The translations under genes were made by a program, and so were the position numbers. This document shows, in pieces, positions 27,109 through 36,596 of a DNA stretch of 64,000 bases. The stretch comes from Paenibacillus oceani (GTDB lineage: Bacteria; Bacillota; Bacilli; Paenibacillales; NBRC-103111), in NCBI RefSeq assembly GCF_014705615.1, contig NZ_JACXJA010000003.1, positions 310,001 through 374,000 on the forward strand. Direction: 5' to 3'. Within the stretch, counting starts at the first letter, position 1. Each line of letters starts with the position of its first letter. The notes below the pieces were generated by a model. It ran no database searches. It was not told where the DNA came from and saw only the letters and a program-made list of their open reading frames with translations.

Positions 27109-27234
27109 GTATGTGCGCATGAGCACATGCTGTAACCGCTCGAGTCGGGTCATAAGCGCGACTTCACCGGCATTGTGCCGCGGAGCCGTCACCTGGGACA
27201 AGGCGAGTCTGAGACATGAGGAGGTGCGCAAAGC
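27109..27234 (+). ncRNA. Ribosomal protein L21 leader
   Basis: Firmicutes rplU genes carry a conserved structured leader thought to bind L21 for autoregulation. This stretch lies between the promoter and rplU and can form several hairpins, including GTGCGCATGAGCACAT near its 5' end and GCCG/CGGC pairs further on. Assignment is from position and general structure; a covariance model was not run. Confidence 0.6.
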
Positions 27235-27546
27235 ATGTATGCAATTATTGAAACTGGCGGCAAGCAATACAAAGTTCAAGCAGGCGACACAATCTACGTA
27301 GAGAAGTTAACAGCTAACGCAGGTGATGTCGTAACGTTTGACCGCGTATTGGTTGTATCGAAAGAAGACGGTTTGGTAGCAGGCACTCCGCTCGTATCCG
27401 GAGCAACGGTTTCCGGTAAAGTGGAGAAGCACGGCAAAGGCGAGAAAATCATCGTTTTCAAATACAAAGCGAAGAAAAACTATCGCCGCAAGCAAGGTCA
27501 TCGTCAGCCGTACACTAAAGTGATTATCGACAGCATCCAAGCGTAA
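27235..27546 (+). CDS. rplU: 50S ribosomal protein L21
   Basis: 103-residue large-subunit protein that binds 23S r[21 protein letters not shown] is the family start, and [14 protein letters not shown] near the C-terminus is the rRNA-binding signature. The codons are strongly biased, as in highly expressed genes. AGGAGGTG precedes the ATG. It heads the rplU-prp-rpmA operon. Confidence 0.99.
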   Translation: MYAIIETGGKQYKVQAGDTIYVEKLTANAGDVVTFDRVLVVSKEDGLVAGTPLVSGATVSGKVEKHGKGEKIIVFKYKAKKNYRRKQGHRQPYTKVIIDSIQA

Positions 27547-27557
27547 GGTGTCTCGAT

Positions 27558-27887
27558 ATGATCCGGGTGAACATCAGGCGAAGCCGCGAGAGCGGGACGA
27601 TTGAAGCTTTTACGGTATCCGGACACGCGTTTTACGGCAAGCCGGGGCACGATATCGTATGTGCCGGGGTATCTGCCGTAACGGTCGGTACGGTGAACGC
27701 CGTCGAGAAATTGACGGGAGTCGCCCTTCCGAACGACATGCGCGAAGGTTATCTGAACGTCCGTATTCCGCAAGGAACGGATGTGGAAACGACAAAGCAA
27801 ATTCAGCTGCTTCTCGAATCGATGCTGGCGATGCTGGAGACGATCGAGGATGCATACGGCAAATATATCGCTTTGCAGCAGTCTTGA
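27558..27887 (+). CDS. prp: Ribosomal-processing cysteine protease Prp
   Basis: Removes the N-terminal extension of L27, a step required for a working ribosome. 109 residues. The catalytic pair is His in SGHAFYGKPGHD and Cys in DIVCAGVSAV. It lies between rplU and rpmA with an 11-base gap upstream, as in all Firmicutes that make extended L27; the L27 next door has the matching cleavage site. Confidence 0.96.
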   Translation: MIRVNIRRSRESGTIEAFTVSGHAFYGKPGHDIVCAGVSAVTVGTVNAVEKLTGVALPNDMREGYLNVRIPQGTDVETTKQIQLLLESMLAMLETIEDAYGKYIALQQS

Positions 27888-27913
27888 CTAACGAAAGAAG
27901 GAGGTAGACTACG

Positions 27914-28225
27914 ATGTTAAAACTGAACCTGCAGTTGTTCGCATCCAAAAAAGGAGTAGGTTCCACGAAGAACGGTCGCGACAGCATTGCGAAGCGCCTT
28001 GGCGTTAAGCGTGCAGACGGCCAATCGGTGACAGCGGGAAGCATTCTCGTTCGTCAGCGCGGAACGAAAATCCATCCTGGTGAGAACGTAGGCCGCGGTA
28101 CGGATGATACGCTTTTCGCGAAAGTGGAAGGCGTTGTGAAGTTCGAGCGTTTGGGCCGTGACCGCAAAAAAGTGAGCGTCTACCCGGTAGAAGCCGCTCC
28201 AGTAGCAGCCGCTTCCGAAATGTAA
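27914..28225 (+). CDS. rpmA: 50S ribosomal protein L27
   Basis: 103-residue protein that reaches the peptidyl transferase centre. The first nine residues MLKLNLQLF form the Firmicutes extension cut by Prp before [23 protein letters not shown] precedes the ATG. The C-terminal tail ([13 protein letters not shown]) is slightly longer than usual. A strong terminator follows. Confidence 0.99.
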   Translation: MLKLNLQLFASKKGVGSTKNGRDSIAKRLGVKRADGQSVTAGSILVRQRGTKIHPGENVGRGTDDTLFAKVEGVVKFERLGRDRKKVSVYPVEAAPVAAASEM

Positions 28226-28251
28226 GTTTCTGATCGATCCGATCAGCGTTT

Positions 28252-28282
28252 AACCTCCGGTCTTGCAGGACCGGGGGTTTTT
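28252..28282 (+). terminator. Intrinsic terminator of the rplU operon
   Basis: AACCTCCGGTC pairs with GGACCGGGGGTT and leads into a T run. Confidence 0.85.
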
Positions 28283-28297
28283 ATTTTGAACCTGTCA

Positions 28298-28306
28298 TGC
28301 TATACT
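28298..28306 (+). promoter_or_regulatory. Extended -10 promoter for spo0B
   Basis: TGCTATACT is an extended -10 box about 32 bases before spo0B, just after the rpmA terminator. The -35 region is weak. Confidence 0.45.
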
Positions 28307-28338
28307 GTGGAAGAAGTTGAAGCAAACGGGGAATCAAG

Positions 28339-28959
28339 ATGAATTCAAATGCGCAGCGATACGAATTGGACCAGCCGGCCATCCGTTCCGGAAGTAAGGA
28401 TGAGCTGTTCGCGGAGACGCTTAATCATTTCCGCCACGATTGGATGAACGACATTCAAGTGCTCTACGGCTACTTGAAGTTAAAAAAATATGATAAAATG
28501 CACGATTACATGGAAACGATAAGAGAAAAGCTGATCGGAGAAAGCTGCATCTCCAAGCTGGGGGATCCGGCTTTGGTCGTTTATTTGCAGTCTTACCGGG
28601 CACGGTGCCGGTCGATCCGGCTCGACGTGGAGCTGGGACCGGATGTGCAGCTCTCCCAGCTTTCGGTCGATTCCGGGACGGTTTCGGATGCGATTATTGC
28701 CGTGATCGAAGCATTTACGAGACAGAGCGCCGTTCCGGCGGACGGCGATGTGAACCGGCTGCGCTTAAAGCTGTCGGTTCAGTCCGATTGCCTAGTAATC
28801 GGTTTCGACTACGACGGCGGCTATCGGCGCGAAGAGTTGCTTCATGAACTGCGCGAGGCGGTCGGGGCAGGCCGATCCAAGCTTAGAGTCGCAAGTGGAG
28901 CTGTGTACGACAACGAGAAGGCGGTATTTGACATTCATGTGCCACTAATTCAAATTTAG
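28339..28959 (+). CDS. spo0B: Sporulation phosphotransferase Spo0B
   Basis: Carries phosphate from Spo0F to Spo0A in the phosphorelay that commits cells to sporulation. 206 residues. The N-terminal helical hairpin contains the phosphorylated histidine in HFRHDWMNDIQVL (His33), followed by YGYLKLKKYDKM; the C-terminal half is a degenerate GHKL-like domain. The position between rpmA and obgE is conserved. A perfect inverted repeat begins at its stop codon. Confidence 0.9.
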   Translation: MNSNAQRYELDQPAIRSGSKDELFAETLNHFRHDWMNDIQVLYGYLKLKKYDKMHDYMETIREKLIGESCISKLGDPALVVYLQSYRARCRSIRLDVELGPDVQLSQLSVDSGTVSDAIIAVIEAFTRQSAVPADGDVNRLRLKLSVQSDCLVIGFDYDGGYRREELLHELREAVGAGRSKLRVASGAVYDNEKAVFDIHVPLIQI

Positions 28960-28988
28960 AGCTTTTCATCCCATGGATAAGCTCTAAA
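28955..28988 (+). promoter_or_regulatory. Inverted repeat across the spo0B stop
   Basis: TTTAGAGCTT and AAGCTCTAAA pair perfectly around a 14-base loop, with the spo0B stop codon inside the left arm. No T run follows. It could attenuate read-through into obgE or stabilise the spo0B message. Confidence 0.5.
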
Positions 28989-29019
28989 CTTGTACCAGGC
29001 GTATAGGACGAGGTGTAGG

Positions 29020-30327
29020 ATGTTTTTAGATAAAGCAAAAATTTTCGTAAAAGGCGGCAACGGCGGGGACGGTATCATTTCGTTCCGGAGGGAGCTGTAC
29101 GTGCCGGAAGGCGGGCCGGCCGGCGGTGACGGAGGCAAAGGCGGAGACGTTGTATTTCGCGTCGACGAGGGACTGCGAACGCTGATCGATTTCCGTTATC
29201 AGAAGCATTTCAAGGCGCCACGTGGCGAAAAAGGCAAGACGAAGGGAATGCACGGGGCGAACGCGGAAGATATGATCGTGCGGGTGCCGCCGGGCACGAT
29301 TGTGATTGATGACGACACGCATGAGATTATTGCCGATTTGACCCGGCACGACCAGGAGGTCGTCGTCGGTAAGGGCGGCCGCGGCGGCCGCGGTAACATG
29401 CGTTTTTCGACGCCGAGCAATCCGGCCCCTTATCTGTCCGAGAACGGAGAGGAAGGCCAGGAACGCTGGGTCATCCTGGAGCTGAAGGTGATGGCGGACG
29501 TCGGGCTTGTCGGTTTCCCGAGCGTAGGGAAATCGACGCTGCTGTCGGTCGTATCGGCCGCTCAGCCGAAGATCGGCGCCTACCATTTCACGACGATTAC
29601 GCCGAACCTTGGCGTCGTTGATGTAGGGGAAGGCCGCAGCTTCGTTATGGCGGATTTGCCGGGGCTGATCGAAGGCGCGCATCAAGGCGTAGGGCTCGGT
29701 CACGAGTTTTTGCGCCATGTGGAGCGGACGCGGCTGATCATCCATGTCCTCGACATGGCGGCTACCGAGGAACGCGATCCGTACGACGATTGGCTCAAGA
29801 TTAACGAAGAGCTGCGCCTCTACAACGAGAAGCTGTCGCAGCGGGTGCAGATCATCGCGGCCAACAAGATGGATATGCCGGGGGCGGACGAGCAGTTGAA
29901 GCTGTTCCGTGAGAAGCTGGAGCGAGACGGTTATGGGGAGATGGAAATTTTCCCGATCTCGGCCGTAGCCCAGCAGGGCGTGCGGGAGCTTCTGTACCGG
30001 GCGGCCGATCTGCTGGAGCAAATTCCGGAAACGCCGCTTGTCGAAGAAGTAGTGGATGTCGAGGAGCGTAAAATATACCGCTTCGAGAAGGAAGAAGACG
30101 AGAACGAGTTTACGATCCGCCGGGAAAACGATACGTTCGTCGTCGAGTGTGTCGCGGTGGAGAAGATGCTCAAGCGGATCAACATGAACTCGTATGATGC
30201 GCTGATGCGGTTTGGCGTGACGATGCGCAAGTCGGGAATTGAAGCGGCGTTGCGCAAAAAAGGAGCCCAGGACGGACATATGGTCCGGATCGGCGACTTT
30301 GAATTTGAATTTGTCGAGCAGGAATGA
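29020..30327 (+). CDS. obgE: GTPase Obg
   Basis: Essential large GTPase for 50S assembly and, in B. subtilis, for sporulation and stress signalling. 435 residues: glycine-rich Obg fold (1-158, [15 protein letters not shown]), G domain with G1 [10 protein letters not shown]3 [12 protein letters not shown] and G4 NKMD, and C-terminal OCT domain (about 350-430). The ATG at 29020 follows GAGGTGTAGG; an in-frame ATG at 28990 lacks family similarity. Closely follows spo0B. Confidence 0.97.
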   Translation: MFLDKAKIFVKGGNGGDGIISFRRELYVPEGGPAGGDGGKGGDVVFRVDEGLRTLIDFRYQKHFKAPRGEKGKTKGMHGANAEDMIVRVPPGTIVIDDDTHEIIADLTRHDQEVVVGKGGRGGRGNMRFSTPSNPAPYLSENGEEGQERWVILELKVMADVGLVGFPSVGKSTLLSVVSAAQPKIGAYHFTTITPNLGVVDVGEGRSFVMADLPGLIEGAHQGVGLGHEFLRHVERTRLIIHVLDMAATEERDPYDDWLKINEELRLYNEKLSQRVQIIAANKMDMPGADEQLKLFREKLERDGYGEMEIFPISAVAQQGVRELLYRAADLLEQIPETPLVEEVVDVEERKIYRFEKEEDENEFTIRRENDTFVVECVAVEKMLKRINMNSYDALMRFGVTMRKSGIEAALRKKGAQDGHMVRIGDFEFEFVEQE

Positions 30328-30349
30328 CAATCGCAAAGTTGTACCATAC

Positions 30350-30379
30350 ACTGCCGGGGCGAAGCTTCGGCAGTTTTTT
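30350..30379 (+). terminator. Intrinsic terminator after obgE
   Basis: ACTGCCG pairs with CGGCAGT around an 11-base loop and is followed by six Ts. A TATAAT at 30425-30430 downstream may be the murE promoter -10 box, though its -35 is poor. Confidence 0.82.
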
Positions 30380-30550
30380 GTATTTGGAGAGAAAGCGACA
30401 GATGCTAACCAGGCTGTAGACGCTTATAATGGGAGAAGCTGGGCGAAAACAAGAAACGAACTTGAAAATGAACTGACTTGAATATGCCTGTTGGTGCAGG
30501 ATGAGCAGCGGACACTTTGAAGCTGCGTGACGTAAAGGGGGTTGCTTATT

Positions 30551-32059
30551 ATGAAGCTGAACGAAATGGCGAACCTGCTTACCATTGCCCGGACGTCCGG
30601 AAATATGGAGACGGAGATCAGCGGATTTGCGATGAACTCGAAGCAGGTTCGTCCCGGCGATTTGTTTATTTGCATTCCGGGGATACCGGGCTTGCAGGAG
30701 GACCGCCACCCGTATGCGGAGGAAGCGGTTCGTGCAGGGGCGGCCGCGCTGATCGTCGAACGCGAGGTCGGGCTGGCCGTGCCGACGATTCAGGTGCCGG
30801 ACGCCCGTTATGCGATGGCTGTGATGACGGCGCATTTCTATGGATATCCAAGTTCGCAGTTGAAGGTAATCGGCGTAACCGGGACGAATGGCAAAACGAC
30901 CACCAGCCATATGATTGAAGCGGTATTGGCTTATGCCGGCTATCGCACCGGATTGATGGGCAATATCGGGACGAAGATCGGAGAGGTGCAGCACGAAACA
31001 GATATTAACACCCCGGAGTCCTACAAGCTGCAAGCGAATCTGAGGAAAATGGCGGACCATCAGACCGACTATTGCGTCATGGAGGCGACTTCCCAGGGGC
31101 TCGATATGGGGCGTGTCATCGGCTGTGAGTTCAGAACGGCGGTTTTTACCAACTTGACGCTGGATCATCTCGACTATCACGGCACGATGGAACGGTACAG
31201 GGAAGCCAAGGGGCTGCTGTTCTCCAGAATGGGCAACGCCTTCTCCCCGGATGCGTCCAAGCGCAAGTATGCCGTCCTTAACATCGACGATCCGGCCTCC
31301 GATTATTTTCGCAAGCAAACGACCGCTCAGGTCGTGACATACGGGATACACGGTGACGCCGACGTGACCGCCTCGAATGTCCGGTTAACGGCGAGGGGAA
31401 CCGAGTTTGAACTGCGCTCGTACACCGGCACGATTCAGGTACAGCTCCAGATGGTCGGGAAGTTTAATGTGTACAACGCGCTTGCTACCGCCGCCAGCTG
31501 TCTCGTCGAAGGCGTCCCGCTCGAGGTGATTGGTGAAGGGCTGGCCCGAATCCAAGGCGTGGCCGGACGGATGGAGGTTGTCGACGAAGGTCAACCGTTT
31601 CTCGTACTGGCTGATTATGCCCATACGCCGGATTCTTTGGACAACTGTTTGTCTACGGTCCGGGAGTTTGCGGAGCGGCGCGTGATCACGGTGTTCGGCT
31701 GCGGGGGAGACCGGGACCGGTCGAAACGTCCGATGATGGGAGGGCTGGCTGCCCGCTATAGCGATTATATCATCGTAACCTCGGATAACCCGCGGAAGGA
31801 AAAGCCGTCGGCGATTATGCAGGACATCGAGCAGGGACTGAAGGAAGCGGGGATCGACGCCTCCCGCTACGAGCTGATCGAGGATAGGAAGCAGGCGATC
31901 GGAAGAGCGGTCGAGCTGGCGGGTCCGGGCGATATCGTACTGATAGCGGGCAAGGGCCATGAGACCTATCAAATTTTTAAGGACGGCACGGTTCATTTCG
32001 ACGATCGGGCGGAAGCGAGACTGGCCATTCGCAGGAAAAAAGACGAGACTCCAAGGTGA
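30551..32059 (+). CDS. murE: UDP-N-acetylmuramoyl-tripeptide synthetase
   Basis: Adds the third stem-peptide residue to UDP-MurNAc-L-Ala-D-Glu. 502 residues. ATP loop GVTGTNGKTTT at about 105-115, EATSQGLDMGR and TNLTLDHLDYHGTM in the central domain, DYAHTPDSL in the C-terminal domain, and DNPR at 412-415. DNPR is the motif for meso-diaminopimelate, so the wall probably contains mDAP. The ATG at 30551 has AAAGGGGG nine bases upstream. It stands alone here, away from the other mur genes, unlike the B. subtilis arrangement. Being a distant paralogue of MurE is possible but the motifs are complete. Confidence 0.9.
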   Translation: MKLNEMANLLTIARTSGNMETEISGFAMNSKQVRPGDLFICIPGIPGLQEDRHPYAEEAVRAGAAALIVEREVGLAVPTIQVPDARYAMAVMTAHFYGYPSSQLKVIGVTGTNGKTTTSHMIEAVLAYAGYRTGLMGNIGTKIGEVQHETDINTPESYKLQANLRKMADHQTDYCVMEATSQGLDMGRVIGCEFRTAVFTNLTLDHLDYHGTMERYREAKGLLFSRMGNAFSPDASKRKYAVLNIDDPASDYFRKQTTAQVVTYGIHGDADVTASNVRLTARGTEFELRSYTGTIQVQLQMVGKFNVYNALATAASCLVEGVPLEVIGEGLARIQGVAGRMEVVDEGQPFLVLADYAHTPDSLDNCLSTVREFAERRVITVFGCGGDRDRSKRPMMGGLAARYSDYIIVTSDNPRKEKPSAIMQDIEQGLKEAGIDASRYELIEDRKQAIGRAVELAGPGDIVLIAGKGHETYQIFKDGTVHFDDRAEARLAIRRKKDETPR

Positions 32060-32923
32060 GGCGGTGGAGAGGCGAGTTTGGCTGGCGGCTGGCTTGTTGG
32101 CGGATATTTGTCTGGACGCGGAGCTATTATCATAACACCGTAACGGGTGAGTTCTGTAAGGCGGCATGCAGGAGAACGTACGAACGCGGGTCGGAGCACA
32201 CAAGATGGGAGAAGGAAGTTGGGGAATAACTAGGCGGACCAAGGCGTTGTTAGCAGACAATGGGGAGAGGAATACCGGCGGGCAGGAGCGTTCCTGATTA
32301 AGTGCGATGGCTGAAGGAACGTATCGCGAATGAATCCGCAGGCGCAGCGCAGGAAGAGGTGGATCATCTGTCCGGGATAAAGCTCCCACAGTCTCCACAC
32401 GTACCCTATACCAAGTAAAGTACCCCTGCTCCCGGAAATGTGCCCCTGCTCCCGACAATAGAGGAAGCCCGGCTTCCTCTATCTCCAACATTCGGCGCTT
32501 GGGGCCTCCATAGCGGAAGCTTTAGTTCCGCAATTTCCGCATATGGACCTGAATTCGCTGGAATTCGCTGAGATAACGGAAGTTATTCTTCCGGATATGA
32601 ACTAAAACGGTGGGAAATTTAAAATAACGGAAGTGAAGCTTCCGCTAAGCTTGCCACGTCTCTCTCCTGTCTCGCCAGACTGAGCCCCGTCGTCTCCCAT
32701 CTCTCGTACCAACGTCCCTCATCGCCGCCGTCGTCCCCAACGTCCCTCAACGTCCCCATTGCCGCCCCGTCGTCTTCCCCGTACCGTATCCGTGTCCACA
32801 ACCGCTCTCGCCGCCGCTGCTGCTCGGCCACCGTGCTTCAGTGCTTCGGTGCGTACCAACCGAGCGAAGCTCCTTCATACCCGCATGGCACTTCACCTTC
32901 CGCCCCGGTCCGGACCGCTGCCG
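32060..32923. other. Noncoding, repeat-rich gap
   Basis: Contains doubled short words: GAATTCGCTG twice in tandem at 32551-32570, and two ATAACGGAAG...CTTCCG palindromic units at about 32573 and 32624. There is a twice-repeated CCCCTGCTCCCG at about 32424 and 32445, a hairpin AGAGGAAGC/GCTTCCTCT at about 32460-32480, and a pyrimidine-rich tract with many CGTCCC words from 32650 to 32780. No reading frame looks protein-like. Confidence 0.55.
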
Positions 32924-33424
32924 TCAATAGCGCGGGTCCGTAAGCGGCACCCAGTCGACTCGCGGATAGCCGGTTGCCGTATCCCTGTTGGCCGTGCCGA
33001 CCCAGGCGTGGTCCCGGGGGCCTTCGCGGAAATAATGCTCGAGGGCGGCGCGGAAGATGTAGGGGATGTCGCGGTCCAACACTCTAGCGACCGGAATCCA
33101 GTGGAGCTCTCCCTCGTCGGTATCGACGAAGTCGGTCCGCTTCGCGATTCCGCTGTATATAAACTGCTGCCTCAGCTCCCCCTGGTTGTTGCGGAGCAAT
33201 ACATAACGGAGCGTTAACTGCTCGATATCGGTTTCGGCAAACCCGGTTTCCTCGGCGATTTCGCGCAGACATGCGTCGCGCGGACGGCTGAGCTCCTCCG
33301 GCTCGAGGTGTCCGCCTACCGCGGCCCACATGCCGGGGTTCAGCGTCCGGCTCATCGAGCGTTTCATCATAAGCAGCTTGTCTTCGTGAAAAAGCATCGC
33401 TGCGGCCATCATCCGACATTTCAT
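32924..33424 (-). CDS. Nudix hydrolase
   Basis: Hydrolase of nucleoside diphosphates linked to another group; substrate unknown. 166 residues. The Nudix box GGHLEPEELSRPRDACLREI continuing AEETGF keeps the catalytic REIAEE glutamates but has nine residues where the consensus GX5EX7REUXEEXGU has seven. GGGAGGA precedes the ATG on the minus strand; the frame extends to 33502 without a start site. It lies alone against the surrounding transcription and may be a recent insertion between murE and pheB. Confidence 0.88.
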   Translation of the reverse strand: MKCRMMAAAMLFHEDKLLMMKRSMSRTLNPGMWAAVGGHLEPEELSRPRDACLREIAEETGFAETDIEQLTLRYVLLRNNQGELRQQFIYSGIAKRTDFVDTDEGELHWIPVARVLDRDIPYIFRAALEHYFREGPRDHAWVGTANRDTATGYPRVDWVPLTDPRY

Positions 33425-33586
33425 AAAGTATCCTCCCGTTCGTAAGCGATCACCCGCTGCAATCATGTTATCCATCTTAGCACGGCGGCCCGGAAGCGGC
33501 AACTTCGCGCCAACGCCGGGCGGAGCCGGATAAAGCGCTCTCTTCCGGATTGTTTGAAAACGGTCGTTTATATTTCATTTCACCTA

Positions 33587-33615
33587 TTGCCGTGATCCGG
33601 CGTTTTCGGTATAAT
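33587..33615 (+). promoter_or_regulatory. Sigma-A promoter of the pheB-hom-thrCB operon
   Basis: TTGCCG and TATAAT are 17 bases apart, about 48 bases before pheB. Confidence 0.7.
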
Positions 33616-33662
33616 GTCCACTATATACAAACAACAGTCTTTACAGAGAGGACGAATCGCCT

Positions 33663-34145
33663 GTGGAACACGACACTAGCGCGAACGGCTCCAGCGAAGA
33701 CGACACCGAACGTTACTATTTGGTACGGGAAGACATTTTGCCCGAAGCGGTCGTCAAAACGATCCAAGCAAAGGAACTGCTGGCCAAAGGACAAGCGAAG
33801 ACGGTTCACGAAGCGGTCGAGCAGGTCGGGATCAGCCGGAGCGCCTTTTATAAGTATAAGGACGGCATACATCCGCTGAACAAGCTGGAGAGGGAACGGC
33901 TCGTCACACTGTCCATGGATTTGGAGCACCGGTCGGGGATCTTATCGAAGGTACTCGCGGTTATCGCCGGTTTGGAGGGCAACGTGCTGACCATTCACCA
34001 GACGATTCCGCTGCAAGGCATGGCGAACGTGGTGCTGTCGGTCGACACATCCCAGATGGGCGGACCTAACGCCGCCCGGTTAATGGATGTGCTGCGTCAC
34101 CAGGACGGTGTCCGGAAAGCGACTCTGATCGGTCAAGGCTCATAA
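33663..34145 (+). CDS. pheB: ACT domain protein PheB
   Basis: 160-residue protein with an N-terminal helical region (YYLVREDILPEAVVKTIQAKELL and ISRSAFYKYKDGIHP) and a C-terminal ACT domain (about 83-157, LEHRSGILSKVLAVIAGLEGN). It matches B. subtilis PheB, next to pheA and thought to be a regulator binding an amino acid, though its exact action is not settled. GTG start. First gene of an operon with hom, thrC and thrB, so threonine or homoserine sensing is possible (inference). Confidence 0.92.
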   Translation: MEHDTSANGSSEDDTERYYLVREDILPEAVVKTIQAKELLAKGQAKTVHEAVEQVGISRSAFYKYKDGIHPLNKLERERLVTLSMDLEHRSGILSKVLAVIAGLEGNVLTIHQTIPLQGMANVVLSVDTSQMGGPNAARLMDVLRHQDGVRKATLIGQGS

Positions 34146-34178
34146 AGATACAATGCGAACTCAGGAGGAGAGAACAGG

Positions 34179-35465
34179 ATGGAACCAATTCAAGTAGGTC
34201 TGCTCGGGATGGGCACGGTAGGAACCGGCGTGCTGCGCATCGTCGAGGGGCATCAGGAAGATTTGCAAAAACAGGTAGGTTCGGAGATCCGCATTGCCAA
34301 AGTGCTCGTGCAGGATAAATCCAAATCTCGCCGGTATGCGCTCGAATCGGACCGCCTCACCGAGGACGCCTGGGAAATCGTAAACGATCCGTCGATTCAG
34401 ATCGTCGTCGAAGTGATGGGCGGCATCGAGCTGGCGAAAACCTATATACTCGCGGCGCTGGAGAAGGGGAAGCATGTCGTTACCGCGAATAAAGATTTGA
34501 TGGCGCTGCACGGAGCGGAGATTCTCGCCAAGGCAGCCGAGAAAAACTGCGACGTCTTCTACGAAGCGAGCGTAGCGGGCGGCATTCCGATTATCCGGAC
34601 GCTGATCGATGGCTTCTCGTCCGACCGGATTACGAAGATTATGGGGATCGTCAACGGGACGACAAACTATATTTTGACTAAAATGAGTCAGGAAGGCGCG
34701 TCCTACGAGGACGTGCTGAAGGAAGCGCAGGAGCTGGGATACGCGGAATCCGATCCGACCTCCGACGTGGAAGGATATGATGCGGCACGCAAGATGGCGA
34801 TTCTCGGAACGCTCGGCTTTCATACAAGCCTCAGCTTCCCGGACGTCAGCGTCAAAGGCATCTCGCAAATTTCGAAGGAAGATATCCAATACGGCAAAAG
34901 CCTCGGCTATGAGGTCAAGCTGCTTGGCATTGCTGAGCGCCAGGACGATCTGATCAGCGTTAGCGTCCAGCCGACGATGGTGAAGAAGACGCACCCGCTT
35001 GCTGCGGTGAACGGAGTGTTCAATGCCGTGTACGTCTATGGCGAAGCAGTCGGAGAGACGATGTTTTACGGCCCTGGCGCGGGCGAGATGCCGACGGCGA
35101 CTTCCGTTGTGGCCGACCTCGTCGCGGTTGTAAAAAACTTGAAGCTGGGCGTGAACGGGCGCAGAATTTTTTCTCCGTATAAGGAGAAAAAGCTGAAGAC
35201 GCCGGAACAGATCGCTTCGAAATATTTCGTCAGGCTGCACGTGGACGACAAAGCCGGCGTTCTTGCCAAGATCACGCAAGTGTTCGCCAATTGCGAGGTC
35301 AGCCTCGAATCGGTCGTTCAGCAGCCGAATCATTCGATCGCCGATGCCGAGATCGTCATCGTGACGCACGACGCGTCGCTGGCCAGCATGAACCGTGTGC
35401 TTGCGGAGTTCGAATCGCTTGAAGTGATCCAGAAGATCAAAAGTGTGTACCGGGTCGAAGGATAA
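34179..35465 (+). CDS. hom: Homoserine dehydrogenase
   Basis: Reduces aspartate semialdehyde to homoserine with NAD(P)H, the branch point to threonine and methionine. 428 residues: Rossmann motif GLLGMGTVGTGV at the N-terminus, catalytic-domain signatures ANKDLMA, EASVAGGIPII and GIVNGTTNYIL, and a C-terminal ACT domain (about 350-425) that usually gives threonine feedback. AGGAGGAGA precedes the ATG. Part of pheB-hom-thrC-thrB. Confidence 0.98.
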   Translation: MEPIQVGLLGMGTVGTGVLRIVEGHQEDLQKQVGSEIRIAKVLVQDKSKSRRYALESDRLTEDAWEIVNDPSIQIVVEVMGGIELAKTYILAALEKGKHVVTANKDLMALHGAEILAKAAEKNCDVFYEASVAGGIPIIRTLIDGFSSDRITKIMGIVNGTTNYILTKMSQEGASYEDVLKEAQELGYAESDPTSDVEGYDAARKMAILGTLGFHTSLSFPDVSVKGISQISKEDIQYGKSLGYEVKLLGIAERQDDLISVSVQPTMVKKTHPLAAVNGVFNAVYVYGEAVGETMFYGPGAGEMPTATSVVADLVAVVKNLKLGVNGRRIFSPYKEKKLKTPEQIASKYFVRLHVDDKAGVLAKITQVFANCEVSLESVVQQPNHSIADAEIVIVTHDASLASMNRVLAEFESLEVIQKIKSVYRVEG

Positions 35466-35525
35466 TTTTTAGCAGAACTACTATATTAGATGCATTCATA
35501 CACATATAAAGGAGCCGTTCGCAAA

Positions 35526-36596
35526 ATGAGATACATGGGATTGCTGCAAACGTACAAAGAGTATTTGCCGGTGACGGACAACACGCCGATGCTAACGCTG
35601 CACGAAGGCAATACGCCGCTGGTACGCGCCGAAAAGCTGTCGGACGAATTGAACCTCGACATTTATTTTAAATATGAAGGGTTGAATCCGACCGGTTCGT
35701 TCAAAGACCGCGGCATGGTGATGGCGGTAGCCAAAGCGATGGAGGAAGGCAGCCGCACGATTATGTGCGCCTCGACGGGCAATACGTCCGCGGCAGCAGC
35801 CGCTTATGCGGCACGCGGCAATCTCAATTGCATCGTGCTGATCCCGAACAACAACATTGCGCTCGGCAAGCTGGCGCAAGCGATCATCTACGGAGCGAAA
35901 GTCATCGCGATTGAAGGCAACTTCGACCGTGCGCTGGAGATTGTCCGCGAGATTACGGCCAAGCACCCGATCACTCTCGTGAACTCGGTCAACCCGTACC
36001 GCCTGGAAGGGCAGAAGACGGCGGCCTTCGAAGTATGCGACCAGCTCGGTCAGGCTCCGGACTACTTGGCGATTCCGGTCGGCAACGCAGGCAACATCTC
36101 CGCGTATTGGAAAGGTTTCAAGGAGTACAACGCCAAAGGCAAATCGTCGTCGCTGCCGGTGATGATCGGCTTCGAGGCGGAAGGCGCCATGGCGATCGTG
36201 AAGGGCGAACCGATCCTGAATCCGGAGACGGTCGCTACCGCCATCCGGATCGGCAATCCGGCGAGCTGGGATCTTGCCGTGAACGCGGCCAAGGAATCCG
36301 GCGGACAGATCAACTACGTTACGGACGACGAAATCCTGCATGCGTACCGGACGATTGCATCCAAGGAAGGTATCTTCGCCGAGCCGGCATCCGCCGCTTC
36401 GATCGCGGGTGTCATGAAGCTGCACAAGGAAGGTTACTTCAAAGGCGGCGAGAAAGTCGTCTGCGTCTTGACCGGCCACGGCCTGAAAGACCCGAATATC
36501 GCGATCAAAAGCGTGGGCGGCGATCTGCTCGTCGTTCAAGATACCGAAGAAGCGGTTATGGATGCGATCCGCAAGCTGGAGGGCGCTGGCGCATGA
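35526..36596 (+). CDS. thrC: Threonine synthase
   Basis: PLP enzyme converting O-phosphohomoserine to threonine. 356 residues, a fold type II enzyme beginning [16 protein letters not shown]; the PLP lysine is in GSFKDRGM, and the phosphate-binding loop is [10 protein letters not shown]. The ATG at 35526 has AAAGGAG about ten bases upstream; the in-frame ATG at 35490 would add 12 residues before the site. Stop overlaps the thrB start by four bases (ATGA). Confidence 0.98.
   Translation: MRYMGLLQTYKEYLPVTDNTPMLTLHEGNTPLVRAEKLSDELNLDIYFKYEGLNPTGSFKDRGMVMAVAKAMEEGSRTIMCASTGNTSAAAAAYAARGNLNCIVLIPNNNIALGKLAQAIIYGAKVIAIEGNFDRALEIVREITAKHPITLVNSVNPYRLEGQKTAAFEVCDQLGQAPDYLAIPVGNAGNISAYWKGFKEYNAKGKSSSLPVMIGFEAEGAMAIVKGEPILNPETVATAIRIGNPASWDLAVNAAKESGGQINYVTDDEILHAYRTIASKEGIFAEPASAASIAGVMKLHKEGYFKGGEKVVCVLTGHGLKDPNIAIKSVGGDLLVVQDTEEAVMDAIRKLEGAGA

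Noticed and set aside
29026-30351. Minus-strand open frame opposite obgE
   Set aside because: Antisense shadow of obgE with biased Arg/His/Gln composition.
34161-35369. Minus-strand open frame opposite hom
   Set aside because: Antisense shadow of homoserine dehydrogenase; no ribosome binding site or domain.
36035-36592. Upstream extension of the thrB frame through thrC
   Set aside because: It overlaps thrC in another phase and is Arg/Gly-rich; homoserine kinase similarity starts after the ATG at 36593.
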